Positions 34,061 to 46,445 are shown, counted from the first letter of the stretch. The stretch: DNA of 64,000 bases from Vandiemenella viatica (GCA_031002005.1 CM061920.1:115682095-115746094); one strand, 5' to 3'. Notes: generated from the sequence alone by a model not told the origin. Translations and numbers: made by a program.

Positions 34061-35046
34061 GTTACGGTTTGACGACCAAATACCTATACCGATATTGACG
34101 GAATTTGAGAAGAAAATCTGTAGGGAGAGCACAAGTCATTTTATTTCGGAATGATTAATAGTTGCAATCACGAAATTTATAGAACTTATCGATTACTGAC
34201 AGAGAGAAGGATGTGTGTGATAGTCTGTGATGTTACTTCGCTTGCTCAAGCTATGCTTCTCACGCATTATGTTAGTGAATAATTTGTTAATAAATTTCGT
34301 TTAGAGAAAAAATATATTATTTAGTATAGATGTCTATTTTCTCTGTCCTATTGCTTTGTGTCTGCATAAATGTTTCTGGCACCAGTTTATTTTGCCTTTT
34401 TTTTTTTTTTTGACATTCCTTGCGGGCGTAAACTGGCCTAATTTGTTGCTCTAGCAGAGCACTAGCAGCTAAAATTATTAGAACCCAAGAATCGGATGCT
34501 AATGCTGAATAAAGAAGAAAAGACCAAGCTGAAATAAAGCTGCCCTTAGTTTACACCACTCCCCCCCCCCCCCCCACATCCCCTCACGTTCGTTTGTTTT
34601 TCTGTTTTTAAATATGTTGGAAATTCATTCTATTGAAGAGACAGGTTCGATGGTAGAATGATATAGTGATGGCTTCCCGGTCATATTATGCCGACATGGT
34701 GTTTTTTGGGACCAATCCTTTGCTTCCAACAACTCTCTGTATTCAATTCTGGCAAAGAAATTCTTAATCCACGCGTACGAAGTCGCGGGTATTAGTTAGT
34801 TATAGATAAGGACGAGAAAGAAGTAAGAGAGCATTTAAAAAAGGTTTAGTTATTAAGTAACTGGTTCAGTGAGACCATTAAGGACAATATTTCAGGAATG
34901 GTAGGGGTTATATCAGAAAACGAGACTATCCGCACTGTTGGAAGTGAGCGGATTAGAAAATTTGAAAAGTAAATATGAAGATATCATGAAGAAACTAAGG
35001 AATCTAAAAAGTGTAAAAGGGTAGGTGAGGGTAATATTACTACAGA
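34061..35046. other. Unassigned; C-tract and Helitron-like terminus
   Basis: No protein domain seen. A 15-base C run lies at 34561-34575 and a T run at about 34398-34412. Around 34774-34797 CGTACGAAGTCGCGGGTATT resembles the 3' hairpin end of the candidate Helitron at 32510-32535 with CTAG decayed. Confidence 0.45.
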
Positions 35047-35054
35047 TGTCTTAA

Positions 35055-35321
35055 CAGGGCCGCATTTAGGCTCTGTGGGCCCCTAGGCTATACATGTGGT
35101 GCGGGCCCCCTGTCGGCAGTGGCTGGATTCTTAAATTTCGAAATATTCGAAATTCGACCTAAAAAATTTATTGGCGACCTTTTTTTTTTTTTAGCTCTAC
35201 TACCTGCCCAGGCGAGGGTTGTGGGTTGTGGTGAGGGGCCCCTCTTTGTGGTGCGGGCCCCCCTTTGTGGTGCGGGCCCCTAGGCTGCAGCCTATGTAGC
35301 CTATGCTTAAATGCGGCCCTG
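35055..35321. mobile_element. hAT-type MITE, 267 bp
   Basis: Ends CAGGGCCGCATTTAGGC and GCTTAAATGCGGCCCTG with exact 8-bp duplication TGTCTTAA (35047-35054, 35322-35329). The interior has GGGGCCC-type blocks and GGCGACC, a T run, TTAGCTCTAC, the same core as the MITEs at 1874 and 3308. Non-coding. Confidence 0.92.
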
Positions 35322-35479
35322 TGTCTTAAAGATAGTAGGATCTGGAAACGTTATTTAAATGGAGTCTGGATAATTGTTTAGGGGGTCCATTAATTACGTG
35401 AGTGTTTTTTACTGTAATTCCGGACTCCGTCCCTCCCTCTGGTGCGATTTGATGATATCTGGTCGTACCCCTCCTTCCC

Positions 35480-35860
35480 TTAAGAGGACATGAGAAGTGA
35501 GGTTGAAGAGAGTCATGGGAGTGTACAAGGCCTATGTTGGTGATGAAGCATGGAATTGCATTGGTGGGAAAATTAAGAGAGGTGCATGGAAGGGTAAAGG
35601 TGACCATGAACACTAGCTGGCATTTGATATCAGGCATAAGGGTATGGGAAAATTCTCTTTCGTAGGAAAGGGTGTAAAAGATTGGAATAAATTGCCAAGA
35701 GAATTGATGAATAATTTACCAAAATAACTGAAAGAATTTAAAGTAAAAAGTAGTTGAGGGCAAAAGTAGGTTGAAAGAGGAAAGGAGTATGGCGGGTGTG
35801 TAGGAAGATGCTACCGGAGGGTGCGCTCCATCGCAAATTATGTTACTAAGTTGAGGGAAC
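35480..35860 (+). pseudogene. LINE 3'-end fragment (KDWNELP family)
   Basis: Matches the coding tail at 44310-44620: GAWKGKG, then DIRHKGMGKFSF.., VKDWNKLPREL, NNLPK..KEFK, followed by untranslated sequence GTGCGCTCCATC. It is frameshifted and truncated. Confidence 0.65.
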
Positions 35861-35869
35861 AAACTAATC

Positions 35870-36395
35870 GCAAAAATCACATCTAAATCTGTCCATTAGA
35901 TTTCATTTTATAAAGAAACAGACATGCAGAATTGACCAAAAACCTAACAAGTTTCATTAATATTGTTTCAGATTTTCAAGTTTATAGTAATAGTGGACAG
36001 ATAACTAACCATGTTGTTCCCCAAATAAACGCAGAACTTTACTAGGCCTACTGCATTTGGTTTGTGTTCACAAGCAACGGAGTTATGGGTGCAAGTAGTA
36101 ATTAATATAGAGATACAGAGGAGAAGGAAAAAAGGATAGTAAAAAATGCAAGATTTCGATTACCTGTGATAATACTAAAACTATAAAAATGAAATTATTG
36201 TATTATTATTAATATTGTGCAACATATTTTTAATTCCTGAAGATATTTATTAGTAGGCTACATATTTAATGTTCACAATTGAACTACCGGTACGAAATGT
36301 ACGATAAACAAATCAGCATTAATAAACCTTTTTAAAAGGAATAATTTTTTAATCTCTAATGATATAATTTTTTTCAATGGAAACGTAATTTCTCC
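35870..36395. mobile_element. Partial copy of hAT-1 (left-central part)
   Basis: Collinear with 480-1050 of hAT-1: ATCACATCTAAATC, TTAGATTTCA, CCTA(C/A)(T/C)AA(A/G)TTTCATTAA, TTTTCAA, GTTCACAAGCAACGG-like, GAAGATATTTATTAG and CTAATGATATAATTT. Neither terminus is present. Right at 36395 a different repeat begins. Confidence 0.65.
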
Positions 36396-36600
36396 AATCA
36401 TAATTTCCCTACACACACATCTTTCTCCATTCCTGCACCAACCTACATTCTCAATCTACAAATTTCTATTTAAATTCTTTCAGTGTTTTGGTTAAATTAT
36501 TCATCATTTCTTTTTTAACTTATTCCAATCCATGACACCCTTACCTAAAAAAAAGAGAATCTTCCTACACCCTTGTGCCTGAAATCGAATCTACTGCAGC
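36395..36600 (-). pseudogene. LINE 3'-end fragment (KDWNELP family)
   Basis: Minus-strand copy of the same 3' end as at 19800-20045, with AAATTCTTTCAGTGTTTTGG and TTCTTTTTTAACTTATTCCA as recognisable blocks. It directly abuts the partial hAT-1 copy. Confidence 0.6.
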
Positions 36601-37889
36601 TCTCTCACTCTGTCATTCGCTATTTCTCGGTTTATGTGCATTATCATGCGACAATTTAGTTTTTATTCTGCATAGTGCTGAAAATGACCATTTGGAGGTG
36701 CACATCGATACTGAAATAGTTAAAACAATTTCTAACAATTAGCTGACTTCACGTTTTCCACTTTGGTAAATTCTCAATGACAAATTATATAGGAATAAAA
36801 TAATTGTTTTTAAAAAATAAAAACTGCCTTCGAAAACACTAAAATAATCAAAATAACTTTATATTTTTCTCAGAAGAAAATAAATATAAATGTGCAATCT
36901 TTTGCATTACTAATAATTGAAATTTTTACATTAATCAGTTATTTCTTGAGTCGGTGCAATCTGTCACATTGCGAGGAACGAATTACTGAACTTTATTTGC
37001 TATTCGACGTGACACGGAGTAAATTCAAGAAAATTTCGAGATTTTCAGCATGCAGTGAGGCAGGTATTGTTTTTGCTGGAAACAATATATGGGAACAAAT
37101 TAGACAGTATTTTACTCTGTGGTTTAGCCTCTTTGGTGGTCAAGGCATATCTTTAGCGCTACACTGTTAGTTGGTAGGCTGGATCATGCGGTAATAACTT
37201 TACAGATAGTGTAATATTGGTGTATCATCTGTATGTTTCAATTTTGTTGATACATGTTTCTAGCATTAATCATAAGTAAGTAGTAACTTGATTTTTATGT
37301 ATTATTATCATTCCTTATTGTTTTTTATTTTTTATTTTTCTTGTTCTAGTTGGCACCTACTCCCAAAATAACTGATTACTGTCAAAATTTCAATAATAGT
37401 AATGTAAAATACTGTCCATTTAGATTTATTTTCTTCTAAGCAAGGTATAAAGTTATTTTAAATTTTTAGTGGTATTATAGTTTGTTTTGCGATTTAAATA
37501 TGTTGCAGTTGAACTTCCTGGTGTCTCAGTGGTTAAGGTGTTTGCTTTCAAAAAATTCTGGCTCGATGTACCCCAACTATTTCCAGAACTGGGTGAATTG
37601 GATGCTGTAATTAGGAACGTCAGTTTACATTTTGGTCCAGGCTGTGTTTCAACCAAGTCACAAAATCTATTAAACCTGCTGCACTATCATCAAATCATGT
37701 AACATCTAGGCATTAATACATACCACATACACAAATCTGTATCTGCAATATATCTGTTGGTTCTGCCATCTCGCAGCAAATATAGATATATAATTGGTTT
37801 CACAACGTGAATGCTTGGGGCTCAAGTTAAAATATAACGTACATGTTGAGACATTAAGATACCTTCATTTTATGGATATTCCGCCATAA
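36601..37889. other. No recognised gene
   Basis: AT-rich. A 92-codon frame at 36892-37170 matches nothing I know and has no supporting context. At 37510-37660 there is an A-box-like GTGTCTCAGTGGTTAAGG followed by the recurrent CATTTTGGTCCAGGCTG motif (37628), which hints at a SINE remnant. Confidence 0.4.
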
Positions 37890-38790
37890 CTTAATAATAG
37901 CTTAATTGATTTTGACGGGATTTAAAAGCTGTGGATTCCTGTAAAGAACATTGAAAATTAAACGGGGTACGGGGAAAGATGATTTGAGTGATTGGACTTT
38001 TGTATTTCAAATATAGACTGTCCTTTGCTGTTTGATTTAAAGTATTCATGTGTAAATTTCTATCGATACGAGATAAAAACTGTGGGTATATAAGAACCAA
38101 TTAAGAGGTTATGAAGAGGAAGAGTAGTTTTGTTTTTGTAATACTAGTATGGACAGTATTTTTCTTTTTGTTTTAAAATTCCATCGAAACTGGATAAAAG
38201 CTTAGTTTCGTATAAAGAACATTTGCAGAAAATGAATGGGGCATGAGAGTGAGGGGCTGTGTTTTTGTTAACAGAATCTAGACACTATGTTTCTCTTGGT
38301 TTTAAGTATACATGTGCTGTGTTCCATCGAAATCTGATAAAGAATATTGGAATATAAGACGGATGGGGATAGAAGGGAAGAGGGGTTGTGCTACTGAAAA
38401 CAATTAACAGGATAGAAACTTCAGCTTTGTATAAAGAACATTAACAAAAATTACGGGGATGGAAAGGGGGAGAGGCGTTTGATATCTCTAACCAAAATTT
38501 AGACCGTATTTTTCTGTTTGTTTTAAAGTATATGTGTGCTTACTTCCTTCATAATCGGCTAGAAACTTTAGCTTTGTATAATGAATGTTGACAGTAATTA
38601 AGGGGGTTAAAAGGGGGACAGGGATTGAGATTTTTTAAAACTAATGTGGACAGTATTTTTCTTCTTCTCTTTATTTTAAAGTATATGCATGCAAATTTCC
38701 ATCAAAATTGGATTAAAATGTTGGTTTGTACAAAACTTAAGTTGTATAAAGGGGTAGAGGGGTTAGTTTTGGATTTTTTGGTCATAAATC
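37890..38790 (+). repeat. Degenerate ~150-bp tandem array
   Basis: About six diverged units. Each carries the order TCCATCGAAA..GATAAAAA, CTTAG(C/T)TT(T/C)GTATAAAGAACATT, GGGGATGGAAAGGGGGAGAGG, GACAGTATTTTTCTTTTTGT and TTTAAAGTATA(C/T)(G/A)TGTG. Non-coding. It ends about 60 bases before the Helitron 5' end at 38848, but no link between the two is shown. Confidence 0.75.
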
Positions 38791-39621
38791 TTGTTATTAT
38801 TACTTAAATTTTAGCAGTTAAGCGCGTAGAGCAGTAGTGCACAAAAATCTATATATATAAAAATCAATGCCACTTTTCGTTGTAATTTTATAACTCAAGA
38901 ACGGGCTCACCTATCTAAACCAAATGTTTAGGCTTTGTTTTGACTATTTAGTAGATGGTTTATGTCAAGTTTGCACAAAATCGGTCGAGCCGTTCTTCAT
39001 TTATCACATTTTTTGTAACAAATGAATTAAATAAATGGCGGATGATTTTGTTAATGGGGATTTTGCTGTCAAATTGAAACTTTTTTCAGTGTTGACAGGC
39101 AATCATGTTGTTATGTCATTCATACGGTCATTTCAATTTGGACGTGCTTAGATTAAAGCAAATTGTCAGCGATAATTATTGCTTTGTGTTTATATTTTTA
39201 AACATATTGTTGAGTGCATTCATACAAACGGTGAGACTGGAATTGTTCAAATGTACTATGTATATGTGTGCCTGTACCTTTCTCAGTTTTTTAGCGAGCC
39301 GTCGGTGTTTCATATCGTTTACAGGCTTTATTTGAATTAAATTGTCAAACGCATTTACACAAACGGTAAGTTTTGAACTGTTGAATTGAATTACATGCAT
39401 GTAAACATATTGTGTGCATACGGGTGTTTTATTCTTTTGTAACAGATGGAAGCACGTCGATTTAAAAATGAAGTATTTAATTACATTTTTATATACATTG
39501 ACTTATGCAGTCATATATATTTCCATACACACATACACACCCATGTATAAATACTGATACACCACTATTAATGTAGCAATTTGTTTTTAATTTGATTTAT
39601 TCTTTTTTATATGAAGGAAAA

Positions 39622-42135
39622 ATGGCACGAGCCAGGAGAGCAAATATAGGTCAGCGAACGCGTAATGCAAATGATGTGGCGTTACTAAGACGATCACAGA
39701 CTGCAGATGAACGCGCACAAGCTAATGCATCGCAGCGTGAACGTAATGCACGAAATAAATCTGTTGACCCTGTACCTGTACTGAATCTTGCACGGCGATC
39801 ACGAATACGTCGTGCTGTTTTGGCTGAAATGATGCGTGCTGCTTTTAATTACAACAGTCAGATTGATTATAGTATGTATGGATACATTGGAATGATGGAC
39901 GCAATATGTCCACTTTGTGATGCGGCTAACTTTCCAGGTGAAATGCCCGGCATGTGTTGTGCTAATGGCAAAGTGAGATTGCCAGCATTAGAAACTCCAC
40001 CCGAACCATTGTATTCATTTATTTTTGGGACATCTCAAATGTCGAAGCACTTTTTGAGTTATATTCAATAATATAATTCGGCATTTCAAATGACTTGTTT
40101 TGGTGCTACTAAAATTATTAGAGATAATTTTATGCCGATGTTTAAGGTAATTACATCAACAGGATCGTCCCATGTTTATATCAATATGAATCATAAAGTA
40201 TTCGATAGTTTTAAAAATTGTGATCCAACATCTACCTAAAATTGCGTACATGTTACAGATTCAGGGCCAGATTTATCATCAAGCTGGTTTGTTATTGCCA
40301 TACCCCGTCGTTGATCATCAACGTTTGCAAATTTATTTTATTGGTGATGAAAATCGTGAATTGGATCAACGTTGTGCAATTGTTTCGAATACAAGACGAG
40401 AAATTATTCGTGAGCTACAAAGGCTTTTCCATCAGCATAACGCATTAGTTCAATTGTTCAAAATTGCTCTCGATCGTATGCCATCTGATAATCTCATAAT
40501 CGTAATAAGGGCTGATAGAATACCTTTTGGAGAGCATGCAAGGTGATTCAAAGCACCAACAATTGATGAGGTTGCAATTGTAATTCTTGGTGATCAGTTT
40601 CAATCCTGTGATATTGTACTTCATCGCAGAAATGAGCAATTGCAACGTGTTTCGGAACTTCATCGTAGTTACGATGCATTACAATACCCAATATTGCATT
40701 GGAAAGGTGGACAATGGCTACCATATCAATATACCAATGATTGATCCACGAACAGGTAAATAAATTGACCTATTTTCAGTGTGTTGACATTTCATTTGTA
40801 TAATTTTCTCAAGTCACATTTTGCACTTATTTTCAAGTCTACATGTACAGAAAAAAAGTTAGTGCCATGAATTTTTATTCGTATCGATTGATGATTCGTC
40901 CACAAGAACAAAATTATATCTTGAGATGTGGTAAACTATATCATCAGTACATCGTTGATATGTATGCCAAAATAGAAACTGAACGTCTTAATTTTATTTG
41001 TTTCAACCAAGCAAAATTAAGATCCGAAGAATATATTCATTTGCAAGATGCGATAGCGAATGATGCTAATTTAATGACATCAGGACGTTTAACTATATTG
41101 CCATCTTCGTATATTGGTAGCCCATGGCATATGAACGAATATGCACAAGACGCAATGTCGTATGTACGAAAATACGGTCGACCGGATCTGTTCATTACAT
41201 TTACATGTAATCCGCAGTGGGATGACATCAAAAACAATTTATTTGAAGGACAGTCGACAACTGATAGTCATGACATTACAGCACGTGTTTTTCGGCAAAA
41301 ATTGAAAAGCACTTATAGATTTTAATTGTGAAATTATGTTTATCTGGAGAGGTGTCGTTGCCATATGTACTCCATCGAATAGGAAAAAGAGGGGATTGCC
41401 CGCACGCACATATATTAATTTGGCTGGTACATAAAATAACTCCGATCAAATCGATAACGTTATATCAGCTGAAATTCCTGATCAAACTAGTGATCCTGAG
41501 TTTATTTCACGTTTGTCGTTAAAAACATGATACATGGTCAGTGCGGTGAACTAAATATGAATTCGCCATGTATGATTTGATGGAAATGTGTTCGAAACGA
41601 TACCCAAGGCAATTGACTTCAGACACAATAACGGGCCAATGAATGGATATCCGTTGTATAGACGTAGATCACCTAATGATAATGGCAAAACGGCAACCAT
41701 TTAGAATGCGTAACCAGGACGTTGAAGTTGATAATCGTTGGGTGGTTCCGTACTGTCCATTATTATCGAAAATATTCAATGCTCATATAAATGTGGAGTA
41801 TTGTAATTCAGTCAAATCCATTACATATATTTGCAAGTATGTAAATAAAGGGAGCGATATGGCTGTTTTCGGTGTTTCTGGTGATAACAGAAATGATGAA
41901 ATTACTCATTATCAAATGGGGTGCTATATTAGTAGTAATGAAGCTATCTGGAGGATTATGTCGTTTCCAGTGCACGAAAAGACATCCTGTGGTTGTTCAC
42001 TTGGCTGTGCATCTTGAGAATGGCCAACGTGTTTATTTTAATGAAGCAAATGTATTGGAAAGAGTACCACAACCACCAGCGACTACGTTGACCGCTTTTT
42101 TTTCAAATTATGCGAAACTGATACATTTGCGATAA
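39622..42135 (+). pseudogene. Helitron Rep (HUH) region
   Basis: ATG at 39622 opens 150 codons with an arginine-rich start and then IGMMDAICPLCDAANFPGE and MCCANGKVRLP, the zinc-finger-like start of Helitron proteins. Broken pieces follow at 40100-40740. At 40843-41325 the replication initiator core reads PSSYIGSPWHMNEY, YVRKYGRPDLFITFTCNPQW. At 41400 comes the HUH motif CPHAHILIWL (HAH at 41403-41411), and at 41800-41860 the two-tyrosine motif ITYICKYVNKGSD, which cuts and links to DNA. At least five frame breaks and a short gap near 40740-40840 make it non-functional. Confidence 0.9.
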
Positions 42136-42774
42136 ATTTATTATATTCTGAAGTGCTTCAGTATTACACCTGGAATGTCTTCGAAAAAATTTCAAAGACG
42201 CAAACAGATGCAATTGGGAGAATATATACAGTACATCCAAACAATGCTGAGTGTTTTATTTGCGATTGTTATTAGTTAACCGTCAATGGCCCAAAATCAT
42301 TTCAAGAATTGAGAACAGTCAACGGTCATTTGTATCAAACATCGTGAAGCAATGTCAACTCTTGCATTTGTTGAGGATGATGCGCATTGGGATTCAAGAC
42401 TTCATGATGCATCTACTTCAGCTCATCCACAACAAATACGAATGCTATTTGCCATTATATTATCAACATGTATGCCATCAAATCCACTTGAATTATGGAA
42501 CAAATATAAACATTATATGGCAGAAGATATTTTAATTCGTATGCGTCATCATGCAAAGAAATCCTGATTTGTTGATTACCTTGGAAATGTACAACGAAGC
42601 TTTGATAATATTTGAAGATATGTGTCTAACGATTGCAAATAAAGCATTAGTACAATTGGGTCTGACCGCACCAAATCATGAGATGCATGATTTGTTTGAT
42701 CGTGAATTTCAACGTGAGCAGGTATTCAATTTTATTGGTTAGCGTTTATTTGTACAATCGGATATATAACCAAA
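42136..42774 (+). pseudogene. Helitron Rep-helicase linker
   Basis: Frames switch every 100-200 bases but together match the region between Rep and helicase of Helitrons: STLAFVEDDAHWDSRLHDAS, PQQIRMLFAIILSTCMPSNP, LELWNKYKHYMAEDIL at 42352-42560 and IANKALVQLGL at 42630. Its role is structural. The frameshifts show decay. Confidence 0.8.
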
Positions 42775-44153
42775 TTGAATATTCAGCAAAAACATGTATA
42801 TGACACAATCATGCAAGCCGTTCCCAATAATGCAGGTGGATTATATTTCTTGGATGCACCTGGTGGTACAGGCAAATCGTTCGTTATATCATTGATTTTA
42901 GCGACTATTCGATCGGAACAGAAAATTGCATTGACACTTGCATCTTCGGGAATTGCTGCTACATTATTATTAGAAGGTGGTCGGACCGCACACTCTGCAT
43001 TAAAATTGCCATTGAATGTACAGGTGATTGAAACTCCAACTTGCAATATTTCGAGAAATTCTGCTATGGCAAAAGTTCTGCGATTAACGTCAATTATTTT
43101 ATGGGATGAGTGTACAATGGCGAATAAAAAATCACTAGAAGCATTTAATCGAACAATGCAAGATTTACGTGGTATTCAACAGCTTTTTGGTGGTGCTCTG
43201 ATATTACTGTCAGGGGATTTTCGTCAAACATTGCCTGTCATTCCTCGATCAACTCCTGCTGATGAAATAAATGCCTGTTTGAAGTCATCAATTCTTTGGA
43301 GATATGTACAAAAATTAACACTGAACAATAATATGCGTATTCACCTACAAAATGATCCAGCTGCCCATGAGTTTTCAAAACAATTGTTAGAAATTGGTGA
43401 TGGCAAATTACAAAACGACAGTACCAACGGATTGATCGCTATACCGAACAATTTTTGTGCAATTGCGCAATCGATAGATGAATTTATTGAATGTGTTTTT
43501 CCGAATATTCTTCAGAATTACAGAAATCATGATTGGTTGAGAGAACGCGCCACTTTAGCACCGAAGATCATTCATATCAATGCCATTCATTTTCAAATTC
43601 CAGCAAAACTGCCAGGTGTAGTCACGACACATAAATCAATTGACAGTGTTATGAATCAAGATAAGGCAATGAATTACCCAATTGAATTTGTAAATAAATT
43701 GGAACCGGCTGGTATTCCACCGCATTGCTGAAAGTTGGTTCTTTGATTATATTATTGCGAAATATTAATCCACCAAAACTGTGTAATGGCATCAGATTGG
43801 CAGTGAAAAAGTTATTGCCAAATTTGATTGAAGCTATGATCTTCCGTGGTAAATCAAAAGGAGAAGATTGTTTGATACCGCGTATCCCTATGATTCCAAC
43901 TGATATGCCATTTGAGTTCAAACAATTACAATATCCTGTGCGTTTATCATTTGCGATGTCCATCAACAAGGCCCAAGGGCAAACACTTCACGTTTGTGGT
44001 TTGAATTTGGAGGAATCACGTTTTTCACATGGCCAACTTTATGTTGCCTGTTCCAGAGTCGGTACCTCCCCCCCCCCCCCCGTTTGTTTATTCATGCTCA
44101 AAATGGAAAAACAAAAAATATTGTTTATCCAAATGTTTTGGATTAAGTTTTAA
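42775..44153 (+). pseudogene. Helitron PIF1-like helicase
   Basis: A SF1B helicase that unwinds DNA during rolling-circle transposition. The frame 42775-43731 is intact for 318 codons: LNIQQKHVYDTI, Walker A in FLDAPGGTGKSFV, motif Ia LASSGIAATLL, Walker B IILWDECTM, motif III GDFRQTLPVI. A frameshift at about 43730 moves to the frame read up to 44153, with SINKAQGQTLHVCGLNL and HGQLYVACSRVG (motifs V and VI). A 13-14-base C run at about 44069 breaks it again. The long intact part suggests relatively recent activity. Confidence 0.92.
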
Positions 44154-44309
44154 AATAACTAGCAATTAATAAAATATTTTTTGTTTGAATAAATGTATTT
44201 GATGTACCAAATAATTTTTTTTATTATTTCACTTTATACGTAGCGAAGCACGTACCGGGCCGCTAGTAAACTATAAAGGACGCGTTATTGGGAACAGCAA
44301 TTCTTTATT

Positions 44310-44620
44310 AACGTTCACACGCCAATGGGTATAGGTATGAAAAGTAGTTCATGGAAGGGAAAAGATGACCATGACCACAAGCTGGCACTCGATTTCAGGC
44401 ACAAGGGTGTGGGAAGATTTTATGTTTTAGGTAACGTTGTCAGGGATTGGAATGAGTTACCAAGGGGAATGATTAATAACTTACCGAAAACGTTAAAAGA
44501 ATTTAAAATTATAATTTGTAGAGGGCAAATGTAGGTAGGTGCAGGACAGGGGGAAGTTGGGTGTGTAGGGAAATTGCCACCGGAGCGTGTGCTCCATTCC
44601 AATTAAATTAAATTAAAACC
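44310..44620 (+). pseudogene. LINE 3'-end fragment (KDWNELP family)
   Basis: The least decayed of four copies: SSSWKGKDDHDHKLALDFRHK, GVGRFYVLGNVVRDWNELPR, MINNLPKTLKEFKI, CRGQM stop, then a 3' end of AATTAAATTAAATTAAAA. The TTAAA-repeat tail marks the end. Only the last ~70 codons of the protein are present. It truncates the Copia LTR that follows. Confidence 0.7.
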
Positions 44621-44627
44621 CTCAACT

Positions 44628-44699
44628 ACATAGACCAGAGAGATTAGAAGCAAGGCAAAGAATACTTTAACCTCTGTGTTTTGCACTAATAATCTCTAC
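44628..44699 (-). repeat. Truncated Copia 3' LTR start and polypurine tract
   Basis: On the minus strand GAGAGGAGGAGGAT (44700-44713), a polypurine tract, is followed by TGTAGAGATTATTAGTGC, a plausible TG-starting LTR. The LTR is cut after about 72 bases by the LINE fragment. Placed just downstream of the Copia RNase H as expected. Confidence 0.5.
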
Positions 44700-44769
44700 A
44701 ATCCTCCTCCTCTCGGAAGATAATACACTTGTAGATGATCATTCTGCCTTTTGAAGATTATGCCACCTG

Positions 44770-46070
44770 GACCTGTTCCACTGGCTAACTGCGATGGAAC
44801 TCGCGTAGTCTGTGACACTGCACCTTCATGAAGATATCCGTGACATTTTGTTCACTCGGGACATATCGAAGGAGGTTGTCCCATCCATCACCTTTTCTCT
44901 TAAAAAATTGATGCCTGATTACAATTTGCTTTGTTCTGGATTTTTCAACGTAATTTCTTGCATGTGCAATAGTTGCCTGACTATCAAACTGTATTGTAGT
45001 TGCAGTGTCACTTATTTCATGGAACTTCAAGGACTTCAATAGTACTTTTACCCAAAACACTTCTCCTGCAAAAGCTGCCAAGGCCACATATTCTGCCTCC
45101 ACTGTGCTAAGGGAAATTACAGTTTGTCTTGATCTTTTCCATACGATTGGAGCACCTGCAAGCATAAGCACATATCCACTAATGCTCTTGCGAGTATTTG
45201 TGCAACTACATCAATCTGCATCAGCGTACGCTACAAGACTTTTATTAGTTGGACTGTATATAATTCCATAGTCTTGTGTTTCTTTTAAATACCTCAGTAC
45301 CCTTTTAGTTGCATTCTAATGACACTTGATGAATTGCGAACAATACTGAGTCAACTTGCCTGCTGAGAAGGCAATGTCAGGTCTAGGTCTATGCGACAAA
45401 TATAACACACCACTGATGAGTTCTCTGTAAGGAATTTTCTTGAGGTTATCTTCATTACACTCGTCGAGAAACTCTGGCGTCTGCTCCATTGGGGTTTTAA
45501 TTCTTTTGGCGTCTTGCAGTCCAAATTCATTTAACAGTTGACATATCCTTCTTGTGAGAGGCTGACGCAACCATGTCCTTTTTTTTATAGAATTTTACTC
45601 CCAGTAGATACGAAATCGTTCCTAGGTACTTAATATCAAACCATATCTCCAGAAGTGCTTTAATATTACGTCTCATTGATTTGTTCTCTATCGGTGCAAG
45701 TGTATCGTCCACAAAAACAGCTAAATTGGTCTTTCCTTCTCCTTTTTTCAACGGATATACACACGGATCGACTTTATTACGAACGAATCCAAAATTTTCT
45801 AATGTTTTGTTGAGATGTTCATTCCAGCATCTTCTACTTTGTTTCAAACAATATATAGATCTGTTCAATTTACAGACTAGTTTTTCTTTTCTCTTTGTAT
45901 GAAGACTTCAGGTTGTTCTATATAGAAAGTTTTCTTTAAACCACGGTGAAGGTAATCAGATTTAACATAATACTGGTTCATGAACCAATTTTTCTCAACA
46001 CCAGAAGCTACAAGTAATCTTAGACTATCGAAGCCAGATACAGGTACATACACTTCCTCATAATGCACTC
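44770..46070 (-). pseudogene. Ty1/Copia pol remnant (RT and RNase H)
   Basis: Right to left: 46068-45877 is the RT start (LRLLVASGVEKNWFMNQYYV, FYIEQPEVF); 45868-45527 holds IYCLKQSRRCWNEHLN, DPCVYPLKKG and the catalytic LAVFVDDTL (FVDD at about 45705-45716), then FDIKYLGTISYLLGVKF; 45570-45316 gives KTPMEQTPE, YRELISGVLYLSHRPRPDI; 45171-44785 is the RNase H, with VWKRSRQTVISLSTVEAEYV and DSQATIAHARN. Four frame changes. Gag, protease and integrase are missing, so it is 5' truncated at about 46070. Confidence 0.9.
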
Positions 46071-46445
46071 ACTTCTTTGAGAGAAACCTTTTGCAACCAA
46101 GCGTGCATTGAAACGTTCTGCTTCTCCTACTGTCTTCCATGATATGAGCGGGAGTGCCAGACAAGCAGTCGCGTCGTGGTTCACTCCTTTCGTTTTGATC
46201 GGGAAAAACGAAACGCAGAACTTTCAAAAGTCACGACGGTGGAAAATTAATGTTTTAGTGAGCGTGTGAGAAATTGAATCAATAATCGCTAAATAAGCAC
46301 TGGTTCAGTGAGCAATTATTTGGTTTGCGATTGGTTGTGGCAGTCACCGGCTTCGCCGCACAGTTCAACGCCACGCGACGTCAGCATGTTGACAGCTCAA
46401 CGGTGTCCAACAGCTGCAATATAAGTAAAAGGCGCTAGCAATACC

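Larger units (their letters stand above)
38848..44266 (+). mobile_element. Autonomous-type Helitron, nearly full length but decayed
   Basis: 5' end TCTATATATATAAAAATCAA after an A, and 3' end ACGTAGCGAAGCACGTACCG, GGCCGCTAG before a T. This is the standard Helitron layout with insertion between A and T and a short hairpin-capable sequence before CTAG. Between lie a Rep (HUH nuclease) region and a PIF1-type helicase in the usual order. The 38848-39600 leader is non-coding and contains two related segments around CAAACGGT(G/A)AG. No CDS is fully intact. Confidence 0.92.

Noticed and set aside
36892..37170. 92-codon frame as a hypothetical gene
   Set aside because: No domain, no conservation within the window and AT-rich surroundings; consistent with a chance frame.
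37890..38790. CRISPR-like array
   Set aside because: Units are ~150 bp, diverged along their whole length and lack spacers; the genome is eukaryotic.
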